DNA of 42,297 bases from Schlesneria paludicola DSM 18645 (GCA_945869955.1 CAMBQP010000021.1:1-42297), one strand, 5' to 3'. Counted from the stretch's first letter, positions 9,813 through 18,944 are shown. The notes: a model not told the origin generated them from the sequence alone. Numbers and translations: made by a program.

Positions 9813-12800
9813 TCACTCAAAATCCTGATTGCCTGCTCTCGAATTGTGGCGTTTGTGGATTCACGCAGTGACTTTCGCTCTGCGGTATTCAAAAATTTCG
9901 CCGAAACGCGTCCCTCAGCGATCGCATCAAGCAACGCCATACTGCGACCACTGGTCCGCATCAATGCACCAATTGCCAACCCGCGATTCTCGTTGTTGAA
10001 GTGACCAAGTCCGGCGACCAGCAAACGCGGAATTTCCATCGAATCCACGTCACTCAATCCACTAATCGCACCCATCTGCAATTCGTCATGGATCCCCTTG
10101 GCCAGATACTTGACCAGTTGTTCTCTCCGCAGCATCCAGTCATCAAGCGCAATCATCCGGAGCGCGTCGTAACGAGTCCCCACAAAGGTTGGCTCGTTGT
10201 CCGCCATTTTCGCCGCCTGCAAAAGCCCTTTTTTCCAGCGTTCTTGCAGTGCAGGGCGATTGTCCAGAATCTCGTCGATTCGAGTTTTAGGCCACCCCCC
10301 CTTTAATCCGATCCCATTAATCACACCCCCACCGATCACCACCGCTTGCCAATCACGTAAGGGCTCATCCAATTGCGGAAGCGAAACCTCTAGCAGTTGT
10401 TCGAGTTGCTCGGCCTGATCCCGTTTCCCACTTGCAACCGCGACGCGCCAGATCCAGGGAATACGGCGGTATTCTTCGGGTGTCCCCACCGGCATCCCCT
10501 CCGTCATCGCCTTGACCAATGCCGCGGCATGATCCGGGTAATCAGCAATCAATGCTTCGCGCTGATTTTCCTTGAGCTGATCATCCAGGATCCGCGCGAC
10601 GGTGGCCTGAATCTCTGCTGCCGACAGAGGCCGCTTGGCGGCCACCGGCTGCATCGCCGTTCCCACCGGTATCAGGTGCAGACCACGCAAATCGACCAGC
10701 GCCCCCCGGAGGATTCCTCCCTCCGGACGCATCACAACGCGATGAGTTCCGGCGGCGAGTTCAATCGTTCCCAGCCGGGATTGGACATACTGATCCCAGC
10801 CGCCGGTCGACTCGATCGCACCAGCCCACGACACCTTGCCAATTTCCAGCAGATATCGATTTCCCGCAGATCCGGGGTCACAAGCTCCATCGAGGTAAAG
10901 ATCAAACTCCGCAGCGGCCGGTATTTCCATCGTCCAGACAACGTGATCCTGATTTCCATGCCAGAAACCGACGTTACCAAATTGTGGTTCAAAGGTGATT
11001 TGATCTCCAAACAGCGAAGCGACCGAGGCCTGCAGAGCCACTCGACCATTCACCGGCCTGACCACGTCGGGGGTATTTCCTGCCAGTTGCTTGGGAGTCG
11101 CAGGGAGGGTACTTAAAAAGCGAATGAGATCCGCGACCCCCTGCGGAGTCAGATCTTTTTCCAGCCCCTCGGGCATCAGCGATTTTCCGGTCGCTCGCAG
11201 TTCTTCCAGCTCAGCGCGAAGCAACGAGAATTGTTTCCCTTCTGTTGCCAGTAACGAGATGCTGTTCGAGGATTCGCTGGACAACAGCCCGGTGCGAATC
11301 AGCCCCCCTTTGGTAACGGCGACATACGAGACATACCGTGTATCCACATTCCGATTCGGATCAAAAAGTTCCTGCAGGATAAACGATGGGGTCTTGTTCG
11401 CGACCATCGCCAGGTTCGGCCCGACCGCATGGCCGACACCTCCCAATTGATGACATTGCGAACAACTTTTGCCAAACAATGCTTTGCCTCGATCCGCATC
11501 ACCTACAAGATCCAGCACCGAACGATACTGATGGACCACCTGCTGACGATCCGCATTGAACGTTGATGCAAGAAGATTTAAAGCCCGCTCGCGGACCGCA
11601 GGTGTGGGATGCCCGACCAGTTCCTGGCGTTGTGCCGCCGTGATCGCCGTCGCGGGAATCGATCCCTTGGCAATTTCGTCAAACAGTAACGGATACCAGG
11701 GGTCTCGACTCAGTAAGGTGTCCACAATTCGTGGCTGTACCGAGGGAGAGACTTCGAGGAAACGGGCCGCCAGAATTCCGGGAACGTCGTCACTGGCAAT
11801 TCGTTCAAAGGCTTCGACTGCTGCCATTTGCACATTTGGGGGATGGGCCGGGGAGAGCAATTGGCCGAGTCGTACCAAGTCAACCGTCCGCTGTGATGGC
11901 TCACGGCCCAGCAGACGGATTGCGGCCAACCGCACCGCTTCATCGAGTTCCTCGGTCGTCGCGATCGTTCTTGCCTCGTCCCGCATCCGTTCAATCAGTT
12001 GTTGAACACCGGTATCGATCTCTTTTTGTTCTGATCTTTGCCCCAGGGATTCGATGAGGTCTGCGATGGCATTCAATTGCCAGGTCTCAGGGCGTTGATC
12101 CGTCGTTCCGGCAACCCCCCTCAAGGCCAGTTTGATTGCTTCGTCGTCGGCATAACCGACCGCCGTGGCGAGAAAGGGGGCCATCAATGCCGGTGGGGGT
12201 TGTCCTCCAGCGAGCTCGTGGAACAGCGTTTGGGTGAAGGTTCGCAAATGATCACGACTGACACTGCTGAAGACGGCAGCGACCAAATAAGGATCCACCG
12301 CATCTTTCAGAGCCATCTTTGCCAAGGTCGCTCCGATTTTCTCGCCGCTGAATGTTCCCAGCGAGCAGGCCACCTGCAGCCGAACCTGCGGATCCTGATC
12401 CTCTGCTGCTTGAAGAATCGAATCCAACAGCAAATCGCGTGCGACAGATTGCTCGGCGAGTGTGACGCCGAATAAGCGCAGGCGAGAATCCCCGTCAAGC
12501 AAAACATTGCGAATCTGTTCTGAGTCCAATTGCCCCACAGCGGCCAATTTGCGCAGGCTTCGCAGACGGATCACAGGATCACCCTGTTCACTCTCTCGCC
12601 GCCACTCATCAAGCAGACGCTTGGGTGTTGACGCACGCGTGCTGGCAGGCCTGCTTTCCAGTTCCTGTATCTCCAGTTCCTGATAAACCGCTCGCTGCAG
12701 CAGCTGCGGATTCTTTGGCGTCTCACCACGAGCGGTCACTGCAAACCGAGTCGCTGGTGGGATGTGTCCATCCGCTTTTGTCACCCGGTAAATCCGACCG

Positions 12801-15334
12801 AATGTACTGCCAGCCCTCACGTCCAACGGGGCCAGTTCCTGCTCGGGGATCCAGCGCGGATCTTCGATGATGAAACGATACATGTCGACGACCCACAGTC
12901 CCCCATCAGGACCCGTTACGGCCTGCACGGGTCGAAACCAGCCGTCGGTTGACCTTAAAAACTCGGTGGTGGTTTCATTCGCGGGTCGTTCCGCCCGAAA
13001 GGAACTCCCCTGCGCTCCTAATCCCATCCGATGGACCAGCAAGTTCACGGGCTCACAAACAAAAAGCTGATGCTGATAGTCTGGCCCTAGCAGGGAATCG
13101 CGGTAAACACCGATCCCGCACGCGGCAGTGACAGTCCCCGGAGGTCCACTCAACTGAAACCGTTGCGCATCGGTTTTCGCGGGAAACAATCGGCCAGCAT
13201 CATCGGTTTGCACCAGATTCACCCGACTTGCCGGTGCTGTCACATAGGGATTTCTCTTCAAATTGTGTTCGGCGAGGGGGTAATGGTAGGCCAGATTGGT
13301 GTTATCACAGCCAAACCAGCGGCCAAAATCGTCTCGTACTCGTCCCTGCTGAGTTCTCCCCGTGGCCGCTTCAATCTCACCAGTATCTGGTTTGATCCGA
13401 AAATCCCGGTCTCCCAGTTCATATTTTTCCCCCAGCAGATTCGTGATGGTTCCACCAAATAGACCACACGAACCATAGACCCAACCATCCAGACCAGGAA
13501 CAAGACTGTTCAATCGAGCCTGATTATTTGCCGTTCCAAACCCGGAATACAATTTCTTTACCAGATCGGCTTTGTCATCCCCATCCGTGTCTTCGGCATA
13601 CAAAATATCAGGTGCCGAGCAGATCAGAACTCCCTTCCTCCAGACGGTGACCCCTGTCGGCAATGGAATATGGTCCAGGAAGATGGTCGACCGATCAAAC
13701 TGGCCGTCACCATCGGCATCGCGAATCAGCCGGATACGTCCCCCCCCTGCCGAAGCCTCATCCGGATTTTGATCAGACGGGATCCCGTCGGGATAATCGT
13801 GCATCTCGGCAACCCACAAGCCGCCATCCAGTCCGAAATCGATCGCCACGGGGTCCGCAATCAGCGGTTCGGCGACCACCAGATCGACTCGCAAATCAGG
13901 ATTCGTTTGCAACAGCGCCAGCGACTGTTGTGGTGACTTGGGCCGGGTTCCCGAGGTTTTTTTCGAGTCGAATGGCGAGGCGAAGCGAGGGTCAAGTTGT
14001 TCACGCACGGCCAGCACAATCTGGTTTTCCAAACCCGTTTTCAAGGCTCCGGGGCGATCGTAATAATACATCGCATCGTGTGCTTCATATCCCCCTTCCT
14101 TCAGGATCCGTTCTGACGGAATATAACAGGGGGCATCGTTCGCGTAGGCGTTAATCCACAGCCGGCTGCCATCCAGTTCCTGCTTCAAGCGCTGCGAATA
14201 ATCGACAACCACCTCGCCCGGAAGAAAGACCATCGCCAGCGATTCCCCAAAGGTCCAGCTCGTCACGGGATAGTTCAAGGTTGCTTGCAACGACTCACCC
14301 CGATCGAGTCGCTCCAACTGGACCCGCGCATGATAGCCCGATGCATCGTTCCGCTTGGCCCGTTCTTCCCACTGAGCCCGGGTCGGCCCCTCCGCAAAAT
14401 CAAGTGTGATCGGCTTCAGTGCAGACAGGATTTCTCCGGTAACTGGTGCCAGAAAACCGCTCACCAAACGCTTGACTTCCGCGGCAATCTCGGCCCCCTG
14501 CTGCAGCGCCACATCCGATTTGTCCCCTGTGACACCGGATGAGGGATTTTGATCGGCCCCGCAGCCGACCGAGACCATTGCCACCGCCTGGGGAAACTCG
14601 CGTTGTAAAATGTCTTGGGCATAGCCGGCCCAGTCACCACTGATCTTGTTGTTGGAAAGGGTGACACAGTGGCAGGCATAATTCACGTAGACCCCGCGAA
14701 TCTTGCCATCCCCCCGTTTGACCACCAGCACCGGCAGATCATGATCGACCGGCCCCCCCTTCGTCCGACGATTGATCGCAAACTTCACCGTTCCGACACC
14801 CCAGCTTATTCGCGACGGCTGTCGATCTTTCAACGCCGCCAGCGCGACCGATTCGAGCTGATCGGTCAGTTCGCGCGTGTAACGATCAATCTGCTGCCAA
14901 TCCTCGTCCGAAATCGGTCCGGCAAACAGCGTTGGTGCGACCCCGCGTAACATGGGAGCCGTGTGGGTATGCGAAGCGGTGATCGCCAGCCGGGAACGTT
15001 TCAGCCCCACTTTCGTGTCCAATCGCTGGGCGACCTCATCACACATCGCAGCAGGGATTCCCAGATTATCCACCGTGATCAGCACCACCGGTTCGGATTC
15101 GCCAGTCTGCGAAATTGCGAACGCCTTGGCCCAGATCGCTTGCGTAACCCCTTCGGAAGGTCCGCGGCGGAAACCAAATCCCGACAATCGAATGGGATAC
15201 GTCGGGGTGATCTCGACCTGTGCCACGCCGACCGAATACAGATCCGGCGGACTTGGCAAGGTTTCTGCCCGGGACGCAGGCATAAGTCCCAGTAGACTCG
15301 ACATCAACGCAGCAACAACGACAAGACCACGCAT
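9809..15334 (-). CDS. Giant secreted fusion: neutral ceramidase domain + PVC-type dehydrogenase beta-propeller + HEAT repeats + cytochrome c
   Basis: This protein has 1841 residues from the ATG at 15334, which follows GGGAG by 8 nt; a TTG 36 nt upstream is less likely. Residues 1-24 form a signal peptide. Residues about 25-445 resemble neutral ceramidase: zinc histidines in ASHTHTAPMLRGV (His122/His124) and NYACHCVTLSNNKISGDW (His222). Residues about 465-850 are a PVC-type dehydrogenase propeller (PDLRVDLVVAEPLIADPVAI, PDGGLWVVDMYRFIIEDP). HEAT-like repeats follow to about 1260, then a monohaem cytochrome c domain with Cys1291-Ser-Gln-Cys-His1295 and the family tail FDPNRNVDTRYVSY. Residues about 1445-1565 look like a beta-sandwich binding module, and the C-terminus is helical. 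Expected location is periplasm or outside. The dehydrogenase substrate is not known. Confidence 0.88.
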   Translation of the reverse strand: MRGLVVVAALMSSLLGLMPASRAETLPSPPDLYSVGVAQVEITPTYPIRLSGFGFRRGPSEGVTQAIWAKAFAISQTGESEPVVLITVDNLGIPAAMCDEVAQRLDTKVGLKRSRLAITASHTHTAPMLRGVAPTLFAGPISDEDWQQIDRYTRELTDQLESVALAALKDRQPSRISWGVGTVKFAINRRTKGGPVDHDLPVLVVKRGDGKIRGVYVNYACHCVTLSNNKISGDWAGYAQDILQREFPQAVAMVSVGCGADQNPSSGVTGDKSDVALQQGAEIAAEVKRLVSGFLAPVTGEILSALKPITLDFAEGPTRAQWEERAKRNDASGYHARVQLERLDRGESLQATLNYPVTSWTFGESLAMVFLPGEVVVDYSQRLKQELDGSRLWINAYANDAPCYIPSERILKEGGYEAHDAMYYYDRPGALKTGLENQIVLAVREQLDPRFASPFDSKKTSGTRPKSPQQSLALLQTNPDLRVDLVVAEPLIADPVAIDFGLDGGLWVAEMHDYPDGIPSDQNPDEASAGGGRIRLIRDADGDGQFDRSTIFLDHIPLPTGVTVWRKGVLICSAPDILYAEDTDGDDKADLVKKLYSGFGTANNQARLNSLVPGLDGWVYGSCGLFGGTITNLLGEKYELGDRDFRIKPDTGEIEAATGRTQQGRVRDDFGRWFGCDNTNLAYHYPLAEHNLKRNPYVTAPASRVNLVQTDDAGRLFPAKTDAQRFQLSGPPGTVTAACGIGVYRDSLLGPDYQHQLFVCEPVNLLVHRMGLGAQGSSFRAERPANETTTEFLRSTDGWFRPVQAVTGPDGGLWVVDMYRFIIEDPRWIPEQELAPLDVRAGSTFGRIYRVTKADGHIPPATRFAVTARGETPKNPQLLQRAVYQELEIQELESRPASTRASTPKRLLDEWRRESEQGDPVIRLRSLRKLAAVGQLDSEQIRNVLLDGDSRLRLFGVTLAEQSVARDLLLDSILQAAEDQDPQVRLQVACSLGTFSGEKIGATLAKMALKDAVDPYLVAAVFSSVSRDHLRTFTQTLFHELAGGQPPPALMAPFLATAVGYADDEAIKLALRGVAGTTDQRPETWQLNAIADLIESLGQRSEQKEIDTGVQQLIERMRDEARTIATTEELDEAVRLAAIRLLGREPSQRTVDLVRLGQLLSPAHPPNVQMAAVEAFERIASDDVPGILAARFLEVSPSVQPRIVDTLLSRDPWYPLLFDEIAKGSIPATAITAAQRQELVGHPTPAVRERALNLLASTFNADRQQVVHQYRSVLDLVGDADRGKALFGKSCSQCHQLGGVGHAVGPNLAMVANKTPSFILQELFDPNRNVDTRYVSYVAVTKGGLIRTGLLSSESSNSISLLATEGKQFSLLRAELEELRATGKSLMPEGLEKDLTPQGVADLIRFLSTLPATPKQLAGNTPDVVRPVNGRVALQASVASLFGDQITFEPQFGNVGFWHGNQDHVVWTMEIPAAAEFDLYLDGACDPGSAGNRYLLEIGKVSWAGAIESTGGWDQYVQSRLGTIELAAGTHRVVMRPEGGILRGALVDLRGLHLIPVGTAMQPVAAKRPLSAAEIQATVARILDDQLKENQREALIADYPDHAAALVKAMTEGMPVGTPEEYRRIPWIWRVAVASGKRDQAEQLEQLLEVSLPQLDEPLRDWQAVVIGGGVINGIGLKGGWPKTRIDEILDNRPALQERWKKGLLQAAKMADNEPTFVGTRYDALRMIALDDWMLRREQLVKYLAKGIHDELQMGAISGLSDVDSMEIPRLLVAGLGHFNNENRGLAIGALMRTSGRSMALLDAIAEGRVSAKFLNTAERKSLRESTNATIREQAIRILSE

Positions 15335-15379
15335 TCCACCGACTCCCGCTTTTGCCTGATTCCAATCCAAATTCCCGGT

Positions 15380-16408
15380 TTAGGGAATTAAACGACCGAC
15401 AACGACGATGTGCTGGCCCCTGGGAATTGGAGCCACCCACGCTTGTGCCAGTACCACCCCGTCGACTCCCGCTCTGACCGGCCAGGGATCCATGTCAATA
15501 TGATCAAAGTCGTGCAAGTAACCCACAATATCCCCAGAGCGAACCGGCGTTCCGCATTCCAGCACCGCTTCATAGTGCCCGTCGAACGGAGCGACCGTAA
15601 AACAGCTCCGATCGACCATTTCGAGTTTTTGTTGAGTCCCTGCCTTATGGTAGGCAATCGGCTCAATTGTGCCACGTAACTGACCGTTATGGATCGCTGC
15701 GGCCAGCACCCCGTGCCGACCATAGCGGACCCCTTCGGGATTCACTGCACACCCCCAGCCAAGTTCGGTCCCGACAGTGATTTTCCCCAATCGTTCCGCT
15801 TCGCTGGGGAGTAGCCCGGGGGTCACATTCTGGTAAACCATCAGGCTCGGGGTTCCAAACCAGCGGGCCGTCTCTTCAATTTTTTGGGCGAGAACCGGAT
15901 CTTCCACTGGATGATAATTCGCACAGATCGAAAATCGTGCGACGTTTCCGCCTGAGTGCAAATCGATCACAACGTGAACACGTGGCCAGATGTATTCGCG
16001 CACGAATGCGGCAATCCGATGAGTAATCCCTGTCAAGCCAGCTTGCACGCCCGCTCCTTCCACGAATGCCCGATTCAGGTTGACCCGATCGTCGGGGCTG
16101 CTTTCGCGTGTTCCTGCTCGAAAGGCCGACGGATTCAGTACCGGAATGAAGATGATCCGCCCCAGCACATCCTTCAAGTCAATCTCGCGGATCAGATGCT
16201 TCAGAACGACCGGCCCCTCGTATTCGTTGCCATGATTTGACCCGAAAGAAACAAGCCCTTCTCCTGGTTTCGCCTGCGGACCGACCCAGACCGTCAGCGG
16301 GATCAAATGATCACCCCAGATGCTGTCGTGTTCGAGCGCCAGCCAATAATCACGGCGACCGGGAGAATCGAGATCCAACTGATGCGGACGGGCAACAATT
16401 CGCGTCAT
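15380..16408 (-). CDS. M14-family succinylglutamate desuccinylase/aspartoacylase-like deacylase
   Basis: This 342-residue zinc amidohydrolase belongs to the AstE/AspA branch of the M14 fold. It cleaves N-acyl groups from amino acids or related small molecules. Zinc ligands are visible as His59 and Glu62 in GSNHGNEYEGPVV and His151 in VVIDLHSGGN, and RVNLNRAF gives the Asn-Arg substrate motif. TELGWGCAVNPEG is like the conserved Glu region. No signal peptide is seen, so it is probably cytoplasmic. The start has a strong AAGGA six to seven nt upstream. It lies 45 nt before the ceramidase-dehydrogenase gene on the same strand, so it probably acts on a related N-acyl compound; DoeB/AspA-like deacetylation is one option. 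Confidence 0.87.
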   Translation of the reverse strand: MTRIVARPHQLDLDSPGRRDYWLALEHDSIWGDHLIPLTVWVGPQAKPGEGLVSFGSNHGNEYEGPVVLKHLIREIDLKDVLGRIIFIPVLNPSAFRAGTRESSPDDRVNLNRAFVEGAGVQAGLTGITHRIAAFVREYIWPRVHVVIDLHSGGNVARFSICANYHPVEDPVLAQKIEETARWFGTPSLMVYQNVTPGLLPSEAERLGKITVGTELGWGCAVNPEGVRYGRHGVLAAAIHNGQLRGTIEPIAYHKAGTQQKLEMVDRSCFTVAPFDGHYEAVLECGTPVRSGDIVGYLHDFDHIDMDPWPVRAGVDGVVLAQAWVAPIPRGQHIVVVGRLIP

Positions 16409-16461
16409 GCGAGGTCCTTTTTGGTTCAGGGAGAAATTTTCAAGTGTTTTCAGCAGGACTG

Positions 16462-16503
16462 TTTTTCAGTGGGATCATTTTTCAGTGGGATCATTTTTCA
16501 GCG
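16462..16503. repeat. 16-bp tandem repeat, about 2.6 copies
   Basis: The unit TTTTTCAGTGGGATCA occurs perfectly at 16462-16477 and 16478-16493, followed by a partial copy (TTTTTCAG) that runs to just before the DUF1501 stop. It lies in the gap between the DUF1501 and M14 genes. It may be replication slippage only. Read on the minus strand it gives A-runs rather than T-runs, so it is not a rho-independent terminator for the DUF1501 gene. Confidence 0.85.
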
Positions 16504-16525
16504 GCACGAAGTCGAGGTCACCAGC

Positions 16526-17971
16526 TCAAGTCAGGATCTCGCGCAGGACCTGTCCATGAACATCCGTCAGCCGGAAATCACGTCCCGCATAGCGATAAGT
16601 CAGCCGTTCATGATCAAATCCCAGCTGGTGCAAAATGGTGGCATGCAGGTCATGAACACTGGTTGGCTTTTCGACCGCTTTGAATCCAAAGTCATCCGTT
16701 GCGCCATAAGCCATTCCCCCTCGAATCCCACCTCCCGCCATCCAGACGCTGAATCCATAGTGGTTGTGGTCTCGTCCCAGTTGCGACTTTCCGTCGCCCC
16801 CCAGTTCGACCGTCGGCGTCCGCCCAAACTCGCCACCCCAGATGATCAAGGTCTCGTCAAACATCCCCCGTTGTTTCAGATCCGCCATCAGTGCGGCGAT
16901 GGGCTGGTCAATTTGACCCGCCAATTGCCGATGGGTTTTCTCGATCTCCGTATGATTGTCCCAAGGTTGGCCCGCACCGTGCCAAAGTTGGACGTAACGG
17001 ACACCCCGTTCGAGCAGTCGCCGAGCGATCAGGGTTTGGCGTGCATGCACTCCGGCACCGTACATTTCTTGAATATGCTGAGGTTCCCCGGTGACATCAA
17101 AAGCTTCTGAAGCTTCGGTCTGCATGCGGAAGGCGAGTTCAAACGAATGGATGCGGGCTTCCAGCCGAGCATCGACACGGGTTTCCTGATGTTCGCGATT
17201 CAATCCCCTGAGCAATTCCAGTTGACGTTTCTGGATCGCCACTGAAGCATGGGGACTGCGAATATTTTCGATCAGCTTTTCGATCTGTTGATGCTGTGGA
17301 TCGATGTAGGTCCCTTGATAAACGCCTGGCAAAAATCCCGACTGCCAATTTTCGGAATCCTTGATCGGCAGACCGCTGGGACACATCGCCACAAAACCGG
17401 GCAGATTCTGGTTTTCGGCCCCCAGCCCATACATGACCCAGGCACCGACACTGGGCCGCGGCTGAACCGAATCTCCACAATTCATCAGCATCAGCGAAGG
17501 CTCATGGTTGGGAACTTGAGCGTACATCGAGCGAATCACCGCAATATCGTCGGCATGCGCTGCGGTCTTGGCGAAGATCTCGCTGATTTCCAGACCACTT
17601 TCTCCGTACTTTCGGAATGCGAAAGGGGAAGGAAACGCGGCTCCGGTCTTTCGTTCCGTGGTCAAATTCACGGGAGCCGGCTGGCCGGCAAATTGGGTCA
17701 GGGCCGGCTTGGGATCAAAGGTATCGACGTGTGACGGTCCGCCGTTCAGGAAAAACTGAATGACTCGCTTCGCTCGACCAGGAAAATGAGGTGACTTCGC
17801 CCCGATTCCTCCCCCCGTATCTCGCTCTGCAACCGTCGATTCTCCCCGAATGTCCCGCGCGTGCTGATCGGACAACAGCCCCGCCAGGGCCAAGGCCCCC
17901 ATTCCCATTCCCGATCGTTCGAGCAGCGAACGTCGTGTGATCTGCGGGAAACGCATCATTGTTCGGTCCAT
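16526..17971 (-). CDS. DUF1501 domain protein with Tat signal
   Basis: This 481-residue member of the DUF1501 family is abundant in planctomycetes. The N-terminus has the twin-arginine motif TRRSLLERSG and a hydrophobic stretch MGALALAGLL, so it is exported folded. The conserved core includes RVIQFFLNGGPSHVDTFDPK, IRSMYAQVPNHEPS, GARYVQL-like GVRYVQLWHGAG, WDNH, ETLIIWGGEFGRTP and GRDHNHYGF. The fold is alkaline-phosphatase/sulfatase-like, but activity is not established for the family. Family members usually follow a DUF1549/DUF1553 cytochrome gene; none is present here. Two further ATGs lie at codons 5 and 6; I keep the first. It heads the minus-strand group with the M14 deacylase and the ceramidase fusion. 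Confidence 0.93.
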   Translation of the reverse strand: MDRTMMRFPQITRRSLLERSGMGMGALALAGLLSDQHARDIRGESTVAERDTGGGIGAKSPHFPGRAKRVIQFFLNGGPSHVDTFDPKPALTQFAGQPAPVNLTTERKTGAAFPSPFAFRKYGESGLEISEIFAKTAAHADDIAVIRSMYAQVPNHEPSLMLMNCGDSVQPRPSVGAWVMYGLGAENQNLPGFVAMCPSGLPIKDSENWQSGFLPGVYQGTYIDPQHQQIEKLIENIRSPHASVAIQKRQLELLRGLNREHQETRVDARLEARIHSFELAFRMQTEASEAFDVTGEPQHIQEMYGAGVHARQTLIARRLLERGVRYVQLWHGAGQPWDNHTEIEKTHRQLAGQIDQPIAALMADLKQRGMFDETLIIWGGEFGRTPTVELGGDGKSQLGRDHNHYGFSVWMAGGGIRGGMAYGATDDFGFKAVEKPTSVHDLHATILHQLGFDHERLTYRYAGRDFRLTDVHGQVLREILT

Positions 17972-18482
17972 GGTTTACTCGCGTTGGGGGGGGGTGGCCG
18001 GCGATCATCAGCGGCCCGGTTTCATTCAACGGGCATCGACACCAATTTACACGGGTCAGCCCGCTGACGTAAGTCCCTCCGCTTGGAAAATCGATGACTC
18101 GCCAACAGCTCGCGCGGCCAGTCGGTTATTCCGTTTATGCGAAATTGTCACTTCCGCTGTCAATTGTGTGATCCAAAACCAGGCCGGTCACGTTGACCAG
18201 ATTGGATTTGTTTTTGGTCTGATGCACTAAAGCTGGTCGACATTTCCATTTTTATGGATGACAATGAGTGGGGAAACACGGGTCGATCAACGAACCAGGA
18301 ACTTTCGCGTGGTGTTTATCTGTCTCGCTGTACTTTTTGCCGTTTATTCGTCGTGCTTGCCGGGGATGGCTCGGAACATCAGCGTGGTATTTTTCGATTT
18401 CACAGCTCAGAATCATAAAATCCCCTTTTTATCGATTCCCCAAACGACAATCCGCTCCAAACGCAACTGAAAGATCGATTCG
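17972..18482. promoter_or_regulatory. Divergent intergenic region
   Basis: This 511-nt gap lies between the divergent DUF1501 and DUF350 genes, so it should carry two promoters; I cannot assign boxes with confidence. A run of nine G is at 17986-17994, 15 nt upstream of the DUF1501 ATG, where slippage could alter the leader. A 70-codon plus-strand frame at 18258-18470 has a hydrophobic stretch but no family signature or ribosome-binding site, so it is not called. Confidence 0.4.
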
Positions 18483-18746
18483 ATGATTCAAGCTTTTATC
18501 GCTCATCACGCTCTTCTGGCGAACATCCCCTTGGAATCTTCCGGGCTGTGGCATGCCCTGATCGGCACCGCCTCGTTCGGCCTGCTGGGGTTGGTGCTCA
18601 TGCTGGTAGGATTCAAGGCGTTCGAGTTCATTACGCTGCGACTCGATATCGAGAAGCAACTGGAAGAACGAAATATGGCGGTCGGAATCGTGGTGGCAGC
18701 GCTCTTACTGGGCCTGAGTCTGATTGTGGTTGTCTCAATTCTCTGA
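18483..18746 (+). CDS. DUF350 family membrane protein (YjfL-like)
   Basis: This 87-residue inner-membrane protein is of the DUF350 (PF03994) type. It has two hydrophobic helices, about residues 22-50 (FGLLGLVLMLVGFKAFEF) and 65-87 (NMAVGIVVAALLLGLSLIVV), joined by the charged segment RLDIEKQLEERN that is typical of the family. E. coli YjfL is longer, with two such modules; this copy is one module. It opens a plus-strand operon with a Gly-rich lipoprotein and a YjfC/YgiC-type ATP-grasp ligase, the same order as E. coli yjfL-yjfM-yjfC. The molecular role of DUF350 is unknown. The last 72 nt of the gene are duplicated immediately downstream. Confidence 0.9.
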   Translation: MIQAFIAHHALLANIPLESSGLWHALIGTASFGLLGLVLMLVGFKAFEFITLRLDIEKQLEERNMAVGIVVAALLLGLSLIVVVSIL

Positions 18747-18944
18747 GTGAATCCCTTTTTTGATGAAGCCTTCGTCATGAAACTCAGTTCCCAAGTCGCA
18801 TTAACGCTGATGACGGTCGGATTCGTGGTGGTAGCGCTTTTGCTGGCATGGGGTATCATGGTGGTTGCCTCAAATCTCTAAGTGAATCCCTTTTTCGATG
18901 AAGTCTTCGTCATGAAACGTAGTTCCCAAGTCGCATTAACGCTG
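18675..18944 (+). repeat. 135-bp in-frame tandem duplication spanning DUF350 end and lipoprotein start
   Basis: Copy 1 is 18675-18809 and copy 2 is 18810-18944, with an exact 135-nt period and no indels. Each copy contains the last 24 codons of a DUF350-like frame, a 30-nt spacer beginning GTGAATCCCTTTTT, and the first 11 codons of the lipoprotein (MKxSSQVALTL). The spacer plus start segment differs at 4 of 63 positions; the DUF350 part differs at 16 of 72. By my count about 85% of positions match overall. The stops at 18744 and 18879 and the ATGs at 18777 and 18912 keep the period exactly. Confidence 0.95.
18777..18881 (+). CDS. Chimeric 34-residue single-helix membrane ORF
   Basis: This ORF arose by the 135-bp duplication. 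Residues 1-11 (MKLSSQVALTL) copy the start of the downstream lipoprotein, while residues 12-34 (MTVGFVVVALLLAWG and on) copy the second transmembrane helix of the upstream DUF350 protein. The result is a lysine-positive N-terminus followed by one hydrophobic helix, ending SNL and TAA. The frame also stays open upstream to a GTG at 18747. No strong Shine-Dalgarno is visible. It may be a translated microprotein, a neutral duplication by-product, or a leader that affects the next gene. No family assignment is possible. It lies 30 nt after DUF350 and 30 nt before the lipoprotein ATG. Confidence 0.5.
   Translation: MKLSSQVALTLMTVGFVVVALLLAWGIMVVASNL

Noticed and set aside
10397-11116. 239-codon plus-strand frame
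   Set aside because: Antisense shadow of the giant fusion gene, low-complexity Arg/His/Pro composition.
18258-18470. 70-codon plus-strand frame before DUF350 with a hydrophobic stretch
   Set aside because: No ribosome-binding site or family signature; probably leader sequence.
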